From a virus, in IMG/VR virus record IMGVR_UViG_3300007363_000117, positions 1-22,643 of that record: a stretch of DNA of 22,643 nt. One strand, given 5' to 3'. Shown in pieces: positions 8,163 to 15,630 of the stretch. The first letter of the stretch is position 1. Every line of letters begins with the position of its first letter. The notes beneath the pieces are model-generated. The model was not told the origin of the DNA and made no database searches. It was given only the letters and a program-made list of their open reading frames with translations. The position numbers and the translations under genes are program-made.

Positions 8163-9242
8163 ATGGCATTTGTAAAATCGGCAGAGAATTTCAAAAACTT
8201 TTGGGCCAATCCCAATGCTCACGAAGTACACCAACCTAAGCAGAGAAGTTTATTCATGCTTAGGATGGGAGATAAAGGCCAAGCTCCCGCTTGCGGGTTT
8301 GGTATGGCTATGCTTGACGAAAGAACAAATGCCAGATGCGTTCAGACTGATGCTTTTGATGATGATACAAACGGTCTCGTATGGTATGTTAAATCTGTGT
8401 CTAAACCTTCTATCAAACTTGAAGCTGTTGGTGTCAACGGAGAGTTTAACGAAAAATATGTTTTTGGTAGTACGGTTAAAGAATATGCTTTTAACGCAGT
8501 AACTTGGGAACCGTTAAAGATAAAGTTGATAGACCCCTCTTATCCAAATGCTACAAGAAAGTTATTGAGAATTCTTAGAAGATCTGGATTTGGAGACAAA
8601 AGCATAAGACTTTTAGATGGCACTTATTCTGAAGGTAACTTTGACCTTGACACCCATCGTTTTATAATGGGCCAAATGCAGTTATATCAATACATACCAA
8701 TACCTGTATCAGATCCAACTGGGTATTCTAAAGGATCAAATAATGTAAATAATAAATCTTTTAAAAGTTCTGAGCTATATGTAGCTGAGAGGTGGTTTTT
8801 TAACGAGTGTATCTTATTATCTGTAAACTTTGGCTCAATGGAGTATGGCGTAGACGATTTATTAGAAATAGATATAGAAGTTATTTTTGGATCTTGGCAA
8901 GTTGAGACATATGATATAAACGATAAAAGAGAAATTGAGTTTAAATATAATAAAGATTACTTGCCAAGAACAATAGAAGACCGTCTAAAAGCAAAAGAAG
9001 ATGCCAGAAAACTTTTAGAAGATCAAGAAGCAGCAGCAAAAGGTTCGGGTCCAAAGCCTAGCGGACAAGCTCCAACACCTGGTGCTAGCACAGGGGGAGG
9101 TTCTCCTCCGGCAGTCCCAACACCACCAAGAACACCACCGCCTTCTTGGGCACCGCCAGAACAGCAAACTCAATCAACTGGGCAGGGTAATGGGGGAAAT
9201 CCTTTTACTGAGTCGGAAGGACCAATTGGTGGTGCTTTGTGA
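8163..9242 (+). CDS. Second tail-tube-fold protein with proline-rich C-terminal tail
   Basis: A 359-aa paralogue of the neighbouring tube protein. It repeats the same blocks in order: VWYVKSVSKPSIKL for IWYAKKVTQPSVTI, VTWEPLKIKLIDP for VEWNELEMTLVDP, a helix ending RRSGF for QNAGF, and MEYGVDDLLEIDIEV for LDYGNEDLMEISLKI. It has a longer insertion between blocks, a charged helix (residues about 265-290) and a final 70 residues rich in Pro, Gly, Ser and Gln, likely disordered. It may cap or initiate the tube (as the tube-like T4 gp48/gp54 do), or form a special tube segment; the exact role is inferred. No clear Shine-Dalgarno sequence precedes the ATG, which suggests lower or coupled expression relative to the main tube protein. 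Confidence 0.75.
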   Translation: MAFVKSAENFKNFWANPNAHEVHQPKQRSLFMLRMGDKGQAPACGFGMAMLDERTNARCVQTDAFDDDTNGLVWYVKSVSKPSIKLEAVGVNGEFNEKYVFGSTVKEYAFNAVTWEPLKIKLIDPSYPNATRKLLRILRRSGFGDKSIRLLDGTYSEGNFDLDTHRFIMGQMQLYQYIPIPVSDPTGYSKGSNNVNNKSFKSSELYVAERWFFNECILLSVNFGSMEYGVDDLLEIDIEVIFGSWQVETYDINDKREIEFKYNKDYLPRTIEDRLKAKEDARKLLEDQEAAAKGSGPKPSGQAPTPGASTGGGSPPAVPTPPRTPPPSWAPPEQQTQSTGQGNGGNPFTESEGPIGGAL

Positions 9243-9246
9243 TTTA

Positions 9247-9260
9247 ATAAATTATTTGAC
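9247..9260 (+). promoter_or_regulatory. Candidate promoter motif, copy 3
   Basis: ATAAATTATTTGAC lies a few bases after the second tube gene's stop and 40 bases before the gp26-like start. It shares ATAAA-Y-TATTT with the copies at 4549 and 10391. This is the weakest of the four related sites. Confidence 0.25.
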
Positions 9261-9300
9261 TTATAAAATAAACATGTTATATTAATATTAGAGAGGAAAC

Positions 9301-10185
9301 ATGAGAAGAAATAGCGACAGAGTAAGTCCAGAATTAAATGACGATATCACAAGTCAACTGGCAGCGGCTCAAAAAATAGTAGATAGAGATATTAGAAACG
9401 AAAGCGTATCTCAACAAAATGTCAATTTTCCACTGCAAACAGAAATGGTAAAGATCCCTTCCGGTGGTAAGTATTACCCAGAAGATCACCCTCTATGTGA
9501 TGAAGAATTTGTAGAAATTAAATACATGACAGCAAAAGATGAAGATATTCTTACTTCTAAGTCTTTGCTAAAACAAGGCATAGCAATTGATAGATTTTTG
9601 GAGAATGTTGTATTAAACAAAAAGATTAAAGCCAAAGATTTATTAACAGGAGATAAAAACGCTATTCTTGTTGCCGCAAGGGTAACAGGATTTGGACCAG
9701 AGTATAGTACAAGAGTAACTTGTCCTAATTGCTCTAGCATCACGCAACATTCATTTGATTTGTCAGAATTAGAAAACAAAGAAGAACCAGATTGGGACGT
9801 TCTTGGGGTTGATAGAACAGAAGAAGGAACCTTTTTGGTTACACTTCCAAGAACAGGGTATGAAGTAGAATTAAGATTATTGACCGGGAAAGATGAAGCA
9901 GAAATGCTTCTTTCCTTGGAAAAGAGAGAGAAAAAAGGGTTACCTTCATCAAGCGCAACAACACAACTATCTTATATAATTAAATCAATAAATGGTAATT
10001 CAAACAGAAGCGAAATACATCGTGTCGTAGAAACACTACCTTCATTTGATTCAAGATATATCAGAGATATTTATACTCAAATAATACCTAATCTTGATAT
10101 GACTCAGGAATTTAACTGTTCTAAATGCGGATATGATCAGGAGGTGAGTATCCCGGTAACGGTTGACTTTTTTTGGTCTAAGTGA
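9301..10185 (+). CDS. gp26: Baseplate protein, T4 gp26-like, with zinc-binding cysteines
   Basis: A 294-aa protein of the T4-type baseplate/gp26 family (T4 gp26 is 208 aa). The family hallmark is visible at residues 51-85: IPSGGKYYP, then VEIKYMTAKDEDILTS and a GIAIDRFLENVV helix. Two CxxC pairs, C141/C144 (CPNC) and C273/C276 (CSKC), could together bind one zinc ion in a ribbon. The protein ends VTVDFFWSK. GAGAGGA precedes the ATG by four bases. Its last 23 bases overlap the next small ORF across a run of seven T residues (10168-10174). The family call is firm; the zinc ion and the exact step in baseplate assembly are inferred. Confidence 0.8.
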   Translation: MRRNSDRVSPELNDDITSQLAAAQKIVDRDIRNESVSQQNVNFPLQTEMVKIPSGGKYYPEDHPLCDEEFVEIKYMTAKDEDILTSKSLLKQGIAIDRFLENVVLNKKIKAKDLLTGDKNAILVAARVTGFGPEYSTRVTCPNCSSITQHSFDLSELENKEEPDWDVLGVDRTEEGTFLVTLPRTGYEVELRLLTGKDEAEMLLSLEKREKKGLPSSSATTQLSYIIKSINGNSNRSEIHRVVETLPSFDSRYIRDIYTQIIPNLDMTQEFNCSKCGYDQEVSIPVTVDFFWSK

Positions 10186-10369
10186 CGAATATATACAAAA
10201 CGTATATGAAGAGATTTTTCTTTTAAAATATCATGGCGGGTTTTCCATAATAGAGAGTTATAGTTTACCTATTCTTATACGTCGCTGGCTACTCCAAAGA
10301 TTGGTTAAACAAAAAGAAGAAGAAAAAGAAGAATACGAAAAAAATACTAAAACCCCTAAAGCCAGGTAA
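10163..10369 (+). CDS. Small ORF overlapping the gp26-like gene; possible chaperone or frameshift extension
   Basis: A 68-aa frame in +1 relative to the gp26-like gene. It opens only after an in-frame TAA at 10157, so the sole start is TTG at 10163, or the frame is entered by slippage on TTTTTTT at 10168-10174. A near-perfect Shine-Dalgarno AGGAGGTGA sits at 10139-10147, but 15 bases from the TTG, which is long. The protein has an amphipathic stretch (IQNVYEEIFLLKYHGGFSIIESYSL split around residues 11-35), then IRRWLLQRLVKQ and a very charged Lys/Glu tail. Small helical proteins of this kind at overlaps in tail gene clusters often act as assembly chaperones. No family was recognised. It ends in the loop of a terminator hairpin. 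Confidence 0.6.
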   Translation: MTFFGLSDEYIQNVYEEIFLLKYHGGFSIIESYSLPILIRRWLLQRLVKQKEEEKEEYEKNTKTPKAR

Positions 10370-10389
10370 AAGCCTGGCTTTATTTGTTT
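10358..10389 (+). terminator. Intrinsic terminator spanning the small ORF's stop codon
   Basis: AAAGCCAGG (10358-10366) pairs perfectly with CCTGGCTTT (10373-10381) around a 6-base loop, followed by the T-rich stretch ATTTGTTTA. The TAA stop of the small ORF lies in the loop, so ribosomes finishing that ORF would cover the stem. A candidate promoter motif follows at once. Confidence 0.75.
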
Positions 10390-10390
10390 A

Positions 10391-10409
10391 ATAAACTATT
10401 TATTTTGAG
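10391..10409 (+). promoter_or_regulatory. Candidate promoter motif, copy 4
   Basis: ATAAACTATTTATTTTGAG immediately follows a terminator and shares 17 identical bases with 4551-4567. Its GAG is also the start of the GAGG ribosome site (10407-10410) for the next gene. If ATAAACTA acted as a -10 element, the transcript would start near 10405 and just retain that ribosome site. Confidence 0.35.
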
Positions 10410-10416
10410 GATAGTT

Positions 10417-12135
10417 ATGCTGAAAGAAGAAGATTATTTTGTAGATATTTCCAGAGGCTTGAACAGGGCACAAGCTAGCGAAACAGACGTAAGTAATATA
10501 GAGTCAAAACTATTAAGATTTTATAATAAAGATGTTAATCTTTACAAAGAAGTCATGTATTTTATTGGCCTTGTTTATACATTAAAAGAAATTCAAGAAA
10601 AAAAGACAAAACCCAATCAGACAATATCAGCAGAAGATCAAAGTGATTTAAAAGAAATAGCTAAAAATCTTCATAGAATGAGAGAAGATGGTAGGACGGA
10701 AAACTATGATCAAGCATACGCTCAGACAACAAGTAGACTTTCACCACAAGAAAAAGCAGTTCTTGATACATTATTAGATGATTTAGATAATCCTACTGCA
10801 ATAACAGAGGAAGAATCAGCAAATAATTCTACATTAATTTTTAATACCGTTTCACTTATTTATAAACAAATATTTAAATTTAGTACAACCGGCAATGAGA
10901 TTCCGGTTTTTAATGATAAAACTATATTTGATATTATAGAAAATAATGATTTCTTTATTGCCAGACCATTTTCAGAACAGTTATCTAAAGCTAACGAGAA
11001 ATTTAGAAAAACTGAAGTTGGCAAACAATATGATAAAAATATTAGAAATATGGCTAATAAAAAAGTTCTTCCGTTTTTTACCAATATTCAAAGAACACCA
11101 GAGTTTATAGAGAAATTTAAGAAACAATATACTAAATATATTTCAACTACTCCGCAATTATCAGATGAAATGTTTAATCTAATAAAAGTTGCCATCTTTA
11201 TGGCCAATAGTGTGGATCCAAATGCAAGCGACGTAAAAACTATAGCAGAAGAATTTGTACTCAAAGCACCAGACAATAACAGAACAAGAGAACTTGCTTC
11301 ATTTGCGATGGGGTCGGATGTTGTTAGAAATAATGTTAGAGAAGAAGTAAAAGATCTTAGAAATTTTAATAATGAAATAAAAAATAATATTATTTTAAAA
11401 TTTGAGAAAGCAAGATTATCAAGCACAATCTCTAATATGTTTTTATTAAACAAAGATCTTGATGCTACACATGAAACAAATTTTAGAATAATACTTAAAG
11501 ATATTAGACAAATTTTGATTCCAATAAAAGAAGTTTTATTAAAACTAAAAAAAGGAATAGACAAAACTGCCCCAATATATCTTAAAGGGTCCTCGGAAGA
11601 AATAATTCAAGAAATATATAGAACTGCTAATTTATATTATCAACAAAATGTTGCAAGACAACCCGATATAACCGATGAACAATTCGTAGAATCTTATGCT
11701 TCAGTACCAGAAAAGCAATTTGCTAGATTAAAATTTGCTATATCACAAATAACTAATCAATCCCTTGAAAGCGAAGAGTCAAAAGATACTGAAAATGTAA
11801 CAGAATCTTTAGCATTAGATAAAAAAATATATGTAATAGATTTAGATAAACTAAAGACAAATAAGCTAAATGAATCTTGGATAAGAATGTTTGGAAGTTG
11901 GATGGAGACAATATTGTCCAAAATGTTATCTGGATTTTCTGTGCCTGTAAATGTTCGCGGTTCTAGGAAAGATGTAGAAGCATTTGGAAAAGTTTTTTAT
12001 AACGAAAAAAGATACCTAGAAATAGCAAAAAAGTATGGGTTAGATCATCCAACAACGTATGCTTCAAAATCTTTACTAGATAAAGCTGTATCTGGATTTG
12101 AAAAGGAGACTGGCCTTAAATGGCCTTTTAGTTGA
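10417..12135 (+). CDS. Unrecognised 572-aa helical protein between baseplate and tape measure genes
   Basis: The start chosen is the ATG at 10417, which has GAGG at 10407-10410 at a good distance; a TTG 33 bases upstream lies within the promoter-like motif. The protein is Lys/Glu/Asn-rich and largely predicted helical, without signal peptide or membrane segment. The last 60 or so residues look like a separate module: NVRGSRKDVEAFGKVFYNEKRY, then GLDHPTTYASKSLLDKA split by short turns, ending FEKETGLKWPFS. Its place after a terminator and just before the tape measure fits a tail, internal-head or ejected protein, but no family could be assigned. The tape measure starts three bases after its stop. 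Confidence 0.8.
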   Translation: MLKEEDYFVDISRGLNRAQASETDVSNIESKLLRFYNKDVNLYKEVMYFIGLVYTLKEIQEKKTKPNQTISAEDQSDLKEIAKNLHRMREDGRTENYDQAYAQTTSRLSPQEKAVLDTLLDDLDNPTAITEEESANNSTLIFNTVSLIYKQIFKFSTTGNEIPVFNDKTIFDIIENNDFFIARPFSEQLSKANEKFRKTEVGKQYDKNIRNMANKKVLPFFTNIQRTPEFIEKFKKQYTKYISTTPQLSDEMFNLIKVAIFMANSVDPNASDVKTIAEEFVLKAPDNNRTRELASFAMGSDVVRNNVREEVKDLRNFNNEIKNNIILKFEKARLSSTISNMFLLNKDLDATHETNFRIILKDIRQILIPIKEVLLKLKKGIDKTAPIYLKGSSEEIIQEIYRTANLYYQQNVARQPDITDEQFVESYASVPEKQFARLKFAISQITNQSLESEESKDTENVTESLALDKKIYVIDLDKLKTNKLNESWIRMFGSWMETILSKMLSGFSVPVNVRGSRKDVEAFGKVFYNEKRYLEIAKKYGLDHPTTYASKSLLDKAVSGFEKETGLKWPFS

Positions 12136-12138
12136 TAA

Positions 12139-14685
12139 ATGGCACCTCCAAAAACACCACAAGAGATTCTTAGAAGGCTTCAAGAAGAAAAACAAAATCC
12201 AAATACAAGCGCCGAAAGATTGGCAGAAATAGAAAGATTAGAAAAATCTATAAATGAAGAAATTGGAACAAGTATAGAACTTCAAAGAAAACATTTAAAT
12301 CAATTAAAAGAAGAACTTGATTTGATAAAACAAGTAACTTCCGACATGCAAACTCAGTTTATCATTAATGATAAGTTGCTGGAAATTGAAAACCAAAAAT
12401 TAAGAGTTCAATCAGAAGAATTGAAGAATCAGTTTGAAGCAGCCAAAAAAGCTGGTACTCTTACTGAAGAATACAAGAAACAATATATTGAACAGCAAAA
12501 AATAATAAAAGCACAAAGAGAATCTTTAGACGTACAAGAAAAGGGACTAGGATTTGGAAGAAAATTAGCCCAAAGTTTTGGAGTCGGAAGAGCAGAAGAT
12601 TCTACGATAGGGAACTTTCTAAAAGATCCACTAGCATTTTCATCAAAAGCAGTAGATGGATTCACAGATATGATGACTCCTGCGAACCTTTTGTCCTCTA
12701 CTCTTGAAAAGGTTGTTGAATCTTCTATTGCGCTTGCTGTTGCTCAAGATCAAGCAGTTGTTTCTTTTAACAAAGTCACTGGTCAAGCCGGGACTTATAA
12801 CTCAGAACTAAGAAATTTATCCCAAGAATTGACTCGTTCTGGCGTAGATGTTGGTGCTTCAACTCAAGCTTTTACTAATCTTTTTAAAACATACAAAGAC
12901 TTCACAGATTTAAACAAAAGTGAAAGAAGAGAACTAACTGTAACTGCTGGTTTGTTAGAAAAGATGGGTGTATCATCACAACAATTTTCTTCCAATATGG
13001 TATTCCTAACAAAATCTTTTTCAATGTCAGCACAGGAAGCTGGTCAATTTAATACGAAATTGGTTTCTCTTGCTAATAATCTCGGCCTTTCAGTAGATCA
13101 AATTACAGCAGATTTTGATAAAGCTAAATCAGTTTTAGGGGCTGTCGGTGGCGATGTGGGACAAAATTTTGCTAATTTACAAGCAATAGTAAAAGAAACG
13201 AACTTAGAATTAGATAAAGTACTTTCTATTACGTCTAAGTTTGATACATTTGATTCTGCTGCTCAAAGTGTAGGAAGATTAAATGCAATTATGGGTGGAC
13301 CATATTTGAGCACATTGGAAATGATAAGCGAAACAGATCCATCAGAAAGATATAAAATGGTTGCTGAAGCTGTCCAACAAGCTGCTGGAAGTTTTGATAC
13401 TCTATCTTACTATGAAAAGAAGGCATATGCTGATGCTTTGGGTTTGCAAGACGTAAATGATTTAGCATTAGTCTTAAGTGGTAATATGGAGGGATTACAA
13501 CCGCCAGAGATGGACGCACAATCTATTATCGATATGAAGATGCAAATGAATCAGTTTAATACTGTTTCTGAAAAATTTCAATCAGCAATGATGAGCTTGG
13601 CTATTGGATTAGGGCCGTTGGTGGATGTATTAAAAATTGTCTTAGACCTATTCGCTGTAATTGGCCCAGCATTATCATACTTAGTTATGGGTTATGGAGC
13701 TTATAAAACAGTAGTTGCTTCTGTTGTTGCTGTAATGGAACTTCAAGCACTTGTGGAAACGTTAGTTGCTGGTGCTACGGGCGCTTCAACTGTTGCACTA
13801 GAAGCACAGAATGCGGCTCTTATTCAACAGAAGGCAGCAATGGCTGGAACGATTGTGGGAGCAGCAATTTTAGGCTTTGGTGTTCTAAATTGGCTTTTTC
13901 AATTTGGTGATGCAGTTGGATACGTAGCAACAGCTATAGCAGGGATTGCTGGAATGGTAATACTTCTTGGAATAGCCGAAAAGGGAACCACGCTTTTTGG
14001 TGGAGGCATAGCTTTATTGGTAGCTGCCTTCTCAATGTTGGCAACTTGTCTTGTAGTTGGATGCTCGCCACCGCTAATATTTGCAATAGGTGCTTTGGCA
14101 GGGGCAATACTAGGACTCGGAATTGCTTTTTCAATCGCACAGCCATTTGTCTGGCCGATGATTGCAGCATTCTCTGTACTATCTGTTGCGGCTCTTGCTT
14201 TTGGTGGAGCTATCTATATAGCTTCACTGGGTGTTGAAAAAATGGTTGCTGCAATTTCCAATATTGCTGGTGATGTATTTATGGGTATTGCTATGGGCAT
14301 ATATGAAATCAGTAAGGCACTTGATGAATTGCCTTTAGCCAAGACAATTGCTATGACAGCATTGGTTGCAGCTTCTACTCCTGCGGCCATTGCTCTTGGA
14401 CCTGCCGCTATGGCCGCGACTACTGCTGCTACTTCATTTGGAGCCAGTGTCGCTGCTGGAACAAATGCCGGGGTAGGTGAGACGGTTTCTACAACCACAA
14501 ATAGTACTACAACCACAAATAATACAACTAATGGGCAACAAATACCTCCACTAAATATAACTCTTTCTATAGACGGAGATCAAATAAGAACTGTAATAAA
14601 TAAAGTTAAAGTAGATAGAACCAAAAGCCCAGAGCTATATAATTCAATTGCTTCAATGATTAATAGAGGTCAGGAGGCTGTATAA
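12139..14685 (+). CDS. Tail tape measure protein (gp29 role)
   Basis: Probably sets tail length and is ejected or remodelled as DNA passes. The 848-aa protein has a long charged N-terminal coiled-coil region (residues about 1-140). A helical middle follows, with the pattern typical of tape measures (VSFNKVTGQAG, then ELRNLSQEL and LGLSVDQITADFDKA). Hydrophobic segments lie at about 490-530 and 570-700, many of them Gly/Ala-rich and long enough to cross a membrane. A Thr/Asn-rich linker near 784-796 contains a short DNA repeat. A terminal segment (PPLNITLSIDGDQI) could bind the baseplate hub. T4 gp29 is 590 aa, so a longer tail is expected if length scales in the usual way. No clear Shine-Dalgarno precedes the start, so coupling to the upstream gene is likely. 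Confidence 0.85.
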   Translation: MAPPKTPQEILRRLQEEKQNPNTSAERLAEIERLEKSINEEIGTSIELQRKHLNQLKEELDLIKQVTSDMQTQFIINDKLLEIENQKLRVQSEELKNQFEAAKKAGTLTEEYKKQYIEQQKIIKAQRESLDVQEKGLGFGRKLAQSFGVGRAEDSTIGNFLKDPLAFSSKAVDGFTDMMTPANLLSSTLEKVVESSIALAVAQDQAVVSFNKVTGQAGTYNSELRNLSQELTRSGVDVGASTQAFTNLFKTYKDFTDLNKSERRELTVTAGLLEKMGVSSQQFSSNMVFLTKSFSMSAQEAGQFNTKLVSLANNLGLSVDQITADFDKAKSVLGAVGGDVGQNFANLQAIVKETNLELDKVLSITSKFDTFDSAAQSVGRLNAIMGGPYLSTLEMISETDPSERYKMVAEAVQQAAGSFDTLSYYEKKAYADALGLQDVNDLALVLSGNMEGLQPPEMDAQSIIDMKMQMNQFNTVSEKFQSAMMSLAIGLGPLVDVLKIVLDLFAVIGPALSYLVMGYGAYKTVVASVVAVMELQALVETLVAGATGASTVALEAQNAALIQQKAAMAGTIVGAAILGFGVLNWLFQFGDAVGYVATAIAGIAGMVILLGIAEKGTTLFGGGIALLVAAFSMLATCLVVGCSPPLIFAIGALAGAILGLGIAFSIAQPFVWPMIAAFSVLSVAALAFGGAIYIASLGVEKMVAAISNIAGDVFMGIAMGIYEISKALDELPLAKTIAMTALVAASTPAAIALGPAAMAATTAATSFGASVAAGTNAGVGETVSTTTNSTTTTNNTTNGQQIPPLNITLSIDGDQIRTVINKVKVDRTKSPELYNSIASMINRGQEAV
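14489..14521 (+). repeat. 15-base direct repeat in the tape measure linker
   Basis: CTACAACCACAAATA occurs at 14489-14503 and again at 14507-14521, an 18-base period. It encodes the Thr/Asn-rich linker near the tape measure C-terminus and probably arose by local duplication. Confidence 0.7.
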
Positions 14686-15281
14686 TGAGTTTAACTGTAC
14701 CAAGAGTAGCGCAATATAAAGATTATTTGGCTTTTTTTAATCCATTTTTTAGTAAAACAATACCAGTTGCTGCATTTTTTATAAATGATTCTATTACATA
14801 TCAAATAACAGATACTGCTGACATGGAAGTTGGAGAAACAAAAATATTTGGTAGAACAGATCCAATTTATATTTATGGAGGAACAAAAAGAAATATTAAT
14901 GTTTCTTTTTCCATTTCAGATACTATTGTAGTAGACCAAGACGGTATTAGGCAGTCCATAAATTCTACACAAGGTCAAAGACTTTTATCTTCTGCTTTTC
15001 CGCACTATAACTCAAATAGGACACTGGCTACGCCTCCTATATTTTTGGTAAATCTACCAAAAAGATATGATGGAATGTTTTATTGTTATCTTGATAAAGT
15101 TGATGTAGGAACGGGTAATATGATAGGACCTACAAGGTTGGTTGGTGCTGATGGGAGTGTCGCACCTTTCGGTAATACAATTACTTTTAATATGAAAGTA
15201 ATGCATTTAAATACAATAGATCCTGGTGCTCTATTCGGTGAGAATTTAATAAACGGCGACGTTATAAGGTTTGGTGAATAG
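14685..15281 (+). CDS. Probable baseplate tube-initiator protein (gp48/gp54-type)
   Basis: A 198-aa, beta-rich protein directly after the tape measure and before the LysM protein, where contractile-tail phages often encode the protein joining baseplate hub to tail tube. Visible features are DSITYQITDTADMEVGE, a strand RNINVSFSISDT, then IFLVNLPKRYDGMFYCYLDKVD and a strand TITFNMKVMHLN. These suggest a tube-like fold with paired strands, but sequence matching to gp48 or gp54 is too weak for a firm call. The ATG overlaps the tape measure stop by one base (TAATG) and has a perfect AGGAGG at 14672-14677, so expression is coupled and strong. Confidence 0.55.
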   Translation: MSLTVPRVAQYKDYLAFFNPFFSKTIPVAAFFINDSITYQITDTADMEVGETKIFGRTDPIYIYGGTKRNINVSFSISDTIVVDQDGIRQSINSTQGQRLLSSAFPHYNSNRTLATPPIFLVNLPKRYDGMFYCYLDKVDVGTGNMIGPTRLVGADGSVAPFGNTITFNMKVMHLNTIDPGALFGENLINGDVIRFGE

Positions 15282-15288
15282 GATAAAA

Positions 15289-15630
15289 ATGTCAAGATAT
15301 TTTAAAAAAGAAGTTGTTAAAAATGATTTAGATTTTTATTCAGATTTATTAGAGAATAGAGATCTGAATGTAATTTATCATCATCGTCAAACGCAAGACC
15401 TTGGGCTAACCCCAGAGTTTGTTAAAAATTTACGTTTTAAACAAACAACATGGACAATTAGTACAAAACTGCATAAGTTGTCATACGAATATTATGGAAC
15501 AACTGAACTGTGGTGGGTAATAGGTTTAGTTAACACTAAACCAACAGATGTCCACTGGAAGCCTGGAGATATTGTGTATATACCTACGAATCCCGAGGAA
15601 ATAATAAAGAGAGTCAGACAAAATGGCTGA
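15289..15630 (+). CDS. gp53: LysM-like baseplate protein, gp53-like
   Basis: A 113-aa protein starting at the ATG at 15289 (AGGA at 15280-15283); a start further upstream would overlap the previous gene without a ribosome site. The C-terminal half carries a LysM-like pattern: L61 to G70 (LHKLSYEYYG), then the aromatic pair W75-W76 in ELWWVIGLVN, then P92-G93-D94 and IP at 98-99. T4 gp53, a baseplate wedge component, has the comparable IYGNPQLYWVLLMCN. In other contractile phages a LysM protein of this size next to the hub gene binds baseplate parts rather than acting as an enzyme. It overlaps the 1038-aa gene by 8 bases. Confidence 0.7.
   Translation: MSRYFKKEVVKNDLDFYSDLLENRDLNVIYHHRQTQDLGLTPEFVKNLRFKQTTWTISTKLHKLSYEYYGTTELWWVIGLVNTKPTDVHWKPGDIVYIPTNPEEIIKRVRQNG

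Noticed and set aside
10384-10416. TTG start extending the 572-aa protein by 11 residues
   Set aside because: It lies within a terminator tail and the promoter-like motif, without a ribosome site. The ATG at 10417 has GAGG at a good distance.
11088-11564. 158-codon open frame on the minus strand
   Set aside because: It lies entirely opposite the 572-aa gene. Its Leu/Ser/Phe-rich translation is what a shadow of a Lys/Glu/Asn-rich AT-rich gene gives, and it has no ribosome site.
14214-14516. 100-codon minus-strand frame opposite the tape measure
   Set aside because: Its Ala/Val-rich product mirrors the Gly/Ala-rich coding strand; there is no ribosome site or recognised domain.
15271-15288. 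TTG/GTG start extending the LysM protein by six residues
   Set aside because: No ribosome site; the ATG at 15289 is preceded by AGGA and begins after the previous stop codon.
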